From Lewinellaceae bacterium (GTDB lineage: Bacteria; Bacteroidota; Bacteroidia; Chitinophagales; Saprospiraceae), in contig JACJXX010000001.1 in NCBI GenBank assembly GCA_020636435.1, positions 620,001 through 684,000 of the forward strand: DNA of 64,000 nt, given 5' to 3'. A model generated the notes under the pieces. It was given only the letters and a program-made list of their open reading frames with translations. It made no database searches and was not told where the DNA came from. The translations under genes and the position numbers were made by a program. Within the stretch, counting starts at the first letter, position 1. The number at the start of each line of letters is the position of its first letter. This document shows positions 61,622 to 64,000 of this stretch, piece after piece.

Positions 61622-61776
61622 GAGTGTGTAACAAATTGAGGGAACAAATATATTAAGTACCAGAAAATCAGGGGTGAGCCTTGCTCGGACATAGTGATAG
61701 CACCTCCTTTTTCCAGATAAAACCTACAATATTTGGAATTGCTTATATACATCTTCCCTGATTTTGTTACACACTC
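61622..61776. mobile_element. 155-bp MITE with 23-bp terminal inverted repeats and 9-bp target duplication
   Basis: The ends GAGTGTGTAACAAATTGAGG... (61622-61644) and its inverted copy (61754-61776) agree at 20 of 23 positions. The 9-bp word TAATCAATT flanks the element exactly on both sides (61613-61621 and 61777-61785). The interior has no coding frame. A duplication of 8-9 bp suits IS256-type transposases, which would have to act in trans; this family guess is inference. Confidence 0.85.
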
Positions 61777-63824
61777 TAATCAATTTCTACCTCTACCCAC
61801 TTAGGCAGTTGATCAGATAGCTGGTTGGTTCTCCAGTAAGTAAAATAATATCTGAAGCTTCCCTCCTCCGTCCTTGGATCACCACTGCCATTTGTGAGGT
61901 ACGAATCCCCCATAGCGGATTTATAAAGGGCTTCTTCTTCGGCGGTATATAAGTAACGGAAGAAATCAAACACACCGCCGGCAAGGAAGGTGAAAGGAAA
62001 CCGATCCCCAGAAGAATAAAAAGCTAATTGAGAATAAGGTTTTGTATTGGTTAAATTGGTGTTTGCGGTCAAAGTAAAATCAGGAAGCACGAAATTGTTT
62101 TCTTTTAAAATGTTAATTGAAGAACTAGAGGGAGAAAAAATATTCAAGTCTCCCAGTAAAACCAATTTATCAGCTCCATATAAATTCCTATCCATTTGCT
62201 TAACCAGGTTCTGCACAATTTTCTCAATTTCCCAAGCCCGTTCTGGGGAATTTGGTTTCCCATCCGCATAGATAATGTGCGTGGTACAAAAAATAATAGG
62301 TTGGCCATTAACAATAAATTTAGCCACAAAGGGGGTCCGTGCGATTTGTTTTTCATCCGTCAGAACGATTTCATCAGAAACATTTCCAAAACGCACTTTC
62401 CTCTTGTCATAAACAAAGCCAAGTCTTTCATTATTTCCTGAACTTCCATCCGTAACGCCGGTTATCTGGTAACCCCAGTTATTCCCTAGAATCCGCATTA
62501 ATTTTTCAACAGGTTCAAGGTCCGAACGTACTTCCTGTACTGCAATTATGTCAAAATGTGACAAGATTTCTGCGATATAGTGAAAAGACTCTTCAGTACG
62601 ATATCCATAAGCAGAGCTATCAAAATCCCTAATATTCCAGGTAGCGACTAACAACCGGCTCGGATTACTTTTATCAGATATTGTAGTTCCGGCTGCTTTA
62701 CGGAGTGTTTCGATTTTCTGTTTCGTCCTCTTTCCCCACTCCGTCGACAGATCGAGGGATGACAAACTAATACCAGCTTTTGGAACCCGATCCAATTCGG
62801 CTTTCAATTTTTCCAAACCGGCTAAGGCAGCCTCCGCGAAAAGGCCATCCGGATACTTCTTTAAATAGGCTTCGTAAGCCTCAATGGTATTGAGGAGTTT
62901 TGCTTCTTTAAATACTTCTATTTCGGCTTGGGGCTTTCCATTTTTTGCCCCCTTGTCAGGATGCTGCCAATTTTTATGGAAAAATATAAAATTAGACCCC
63001 GGATCGTCCTTACCAAATGCACCAAAAAGAGGAGTAGGCGATACTTTTTCTAAATAGAGCGCGTAAACCTCCGCAACTGTGAATATATCCCCTCTAAAGG
63101 AACCGTCTTCCAAGGCCTCCAGGAATTGTTTCGTAAAGCCTGATTTATCGGGTGTTTTCTCAATTGCACTTGAAGTGAGGTACAGCCTGGAAATGCGCTT
63201 CTTTTGATTTGCCAATAGTCTTTCAGTATCACTCAATTCTCTGGGTCTGTTAAAATTGGGTTTTGTATCCCCATTTCCAGATTTCATTACAATCCGCCGA
63301 TCAAAAGTGCCACTATAACAGGCATCAATAACCACCAATACATGTTTGCACTTCATCTTATCGATAAAGGGCCGCCAATAATAATATGGCAGTGCGGTGG
63401 CCTGCAAATCATCAGGGTCACCATCAGCAGGGATAAAAAAACCATTGTCGGTTTCTATATCAAAGATACCATGTCCGGTCAAAAAAATAAAGAGCTGGCC
63501 TTCTCTATCAAAAGAACCATTCTCGAATTGATCGCGGTAATATTCCAGTTTCTCTTTTATCTCTTTGCGAGTTGGATTTTCAACTACTTCCGTTTCAAAT
63601 TCATATTCCGTTTCCAGTTTTTCCGCTAATTGGCGCGCATCAGAAATCGGATTACTAAGGTCTTCCAGATTCTCGTATTGATTAACCGCAATCAGAATGG
63701 CATAATCCATTTTAGGACGAGCGATATACTCAGAACTGTTTGCACAAATACTGTTGCAATTCAATAAGAAAATAATACAGATACCGGTTCTAATTGAAAA
63801 TTTCACCTCTACATTTACATTCAT
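61776..63824 (-). CDS. Secreted caspase-like (C14) - endonuclease/exonuclease/phosphatase fusion
   Basis: This encodes 682 aa with a signal peptide or anchor (SIRTGICIIFLLNCNSICAN). Residues ~38-290 are a caspase-like protease with catalytic His in FIFLTGHGIFD and Cys in VLVVIDACYSGTFDRR. A tetratrico-like linker (~300-360: FKEAKLLNTIEAYEAYLKKY) leads to the EEP nuclease domain (~385-682) with LLVATWNIRDFDS, IIAVQEVRSD, FCTTHIIYAD and VLLGDLNIFSP. The usual terminal SDH reads SDQ (LSDQLPKWVEVEI), so the general-base His is replaced by Gln. The gene is AT-rich. Its TAG stop shares its last base with the MITE end. Confidence 0.85.
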   Translation of the reverse strand: MNVNVEVKFSIRTGICIIFLLNCNSICANSSEYIARPKMDYAILIAVNQYENLEDLSNPISDARQLAEKLETEYEFETEVVENPTRKEIKEKLEYYRDQFENGSFDREGQLFIFLTGHGIFDIETDNGFFIPADGDPDDLQATALPYYYWRPFIDKMKCKHVLVVIDACYSGTFDRRIVMKSGNGDTKPNFNRPRELSDTERLLANQKKRISRLYLTSSAIEKTPDKSGFTKQFLEALEDGSFRGDIFTVAEVYALYLEKVSPTPLFGAFGKDDPGSNFIFFHKNWQHPDKGAKNGKPQAEIEVFKEAKLLNTIEAYEAYLKKYPDGLFAEAALAGLEKLKAELDRVPKAGISLSSLDLSTEWGKRTKQKIETLRKAAGTTISDKSNPSRLLVATWNIRDFDSSAYGYRTEESFHYIAEILSHFDIIAVQEVRSDLEPVEKLMRILGNNWGYQITGVTDGSSGNNERLGFVYDKRKVRFGNVSDEIVLTDEKQIARTPFVAKFIVNGQPIIFCTTHIIYADGKPNSPERAWEIEKIVQNLVKQMDRNLYGADKLVLLGDLNIFSPSSSSINILKENNFVLPDFTLTANTNLTNTKPYSQLAFYSSGDRFPFTFLAGGVFDFFRYLYTAEEEALYKSAMGDSYLTNGSGDPRTEEGSFRYYFTYWRTNQLSDQLPKWVEVEID

Positions 63825-64000
63825 GCTATATAAGTTTCCAATTAATGACTGACCTTTCGCCTGCGAAAGATCAGTTAAAAAATCCTCTCTTTTTATAGTT
63901 CCAGAATTCCTGTCTCTAATTAAAAGTTTATACTAGATTCCAATATAAGGATTTCTTTAAGGGCCCGGAGAAGAATAACTTCCCCATTTGATGCGGCTCC
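63825..64000. other. Upstream region of the caspase-nuclease gene
   Basis: These last 176 bases are AT-rich and contain no gene that I can support. They should hold the promoter of the minus-strand gene at 63824; no exact TAnnTTTG box is evident on that strand. Confidence 0.35.

Overview
The window reads as chromosomal DNA of a Bacteroidota bacterium, most plausibly a Saprospiraceae-type marine or activated-sludge organism. This is an inference from several features: secreted proteins ending in type IX secretion (T9SS) sorting domains of type A and type B, a PorP/SprF protein followed by a giant PKD-domain protein, a TonB-type outer-membrane receptor with a GLPGLI protein, and promoters with a Bacteroidota-like TAnnTTTG box. 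I saw no rRNA, tRNA or CRISPR array. Most genes are GC-richer housekeeping or envelope genes. Several blocks are visibly AT-richer and look acquired (the toxin-antitoxin pair near 26 kb, the EAD11-type block at 32-37.8 kb, xisHI near 56.5 kb, and the caspase-nuclease gene at 62-64 kb).

Layout. 1-9 kb: a tandemly duplicated B-A module of secreted T9SS proteins. It comprises an intact 1468-aa metalloprotease/beta-helix protein, two beta-propeller-like proteins with almost identical 3' ends, and a 5'-truncated copy of the large gene. 9-17.3 kb: pgeF, an EVE-domain protein, a secreted T9SS protein, two small genes, then ilvA, ilvC and a TrpB2-type synthase. 17.4-27 kb: an AAA-ATPase/PD-(D/E)XK protein, a BtaB-like methyltransferase, a GT-C-like membrane protein, a peptidoglycan-binding/lysozyme-like protein, a GH144-like glucanase and a PIN toxin-antitoxin pair. 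27-32 kb: a divergent pair of phosphatidylcholine synthase and a CHT1-like choline transporter, then an SGNH hydrolase and an MFS transporter. 32-37.8 kb: a five-gene block led by an effector-associated (EAD11-like) membrane protein, with tandem paralogues that are fused in one copy and split in the other. 38-45 kb: PorP/SprF plus the PKD protein. 45-53 kb: an EVE-McrB ATPase without McrC, small membrane and secreted proteins, a Nudix hydrolase, pyrE, an M42 peptidase and a UbiA-like protein. 53-61.6 kb: a TonB-type receptor, a frameshifted xisH with xisI, a GLPGLI protein, and a histidine kinase and response regulator separated by a 9-bp minisatellite. 61.8-63.8 kb: a secreted caspase-endonuclease/exonuclease/phosphatase fusion whose stop codon abuts a miniature transposable element.

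The most striking observations come from non-coding DNA. (i) A composite TTAACC array with identical internal spacing lies before both the outer-membrane receptor gene and the histidine kinase gene, which predicts that the two-component system controls itself and the receptor. (ii) A family of double-hairpin elements bounded by GATGCTATG-like words occurs four times, and the same 9-mer is the unit of the roughly 47-copy minisatellite. (iii) A 155-bp MITE with 23-bp terminal repeats and a perfect 9-bp target duplication converted a TAA stop to TAG without changing the protein. Many other intergenic regions hold long imperfect palindromes, so the genome appears rich in small non-autonomous elements.
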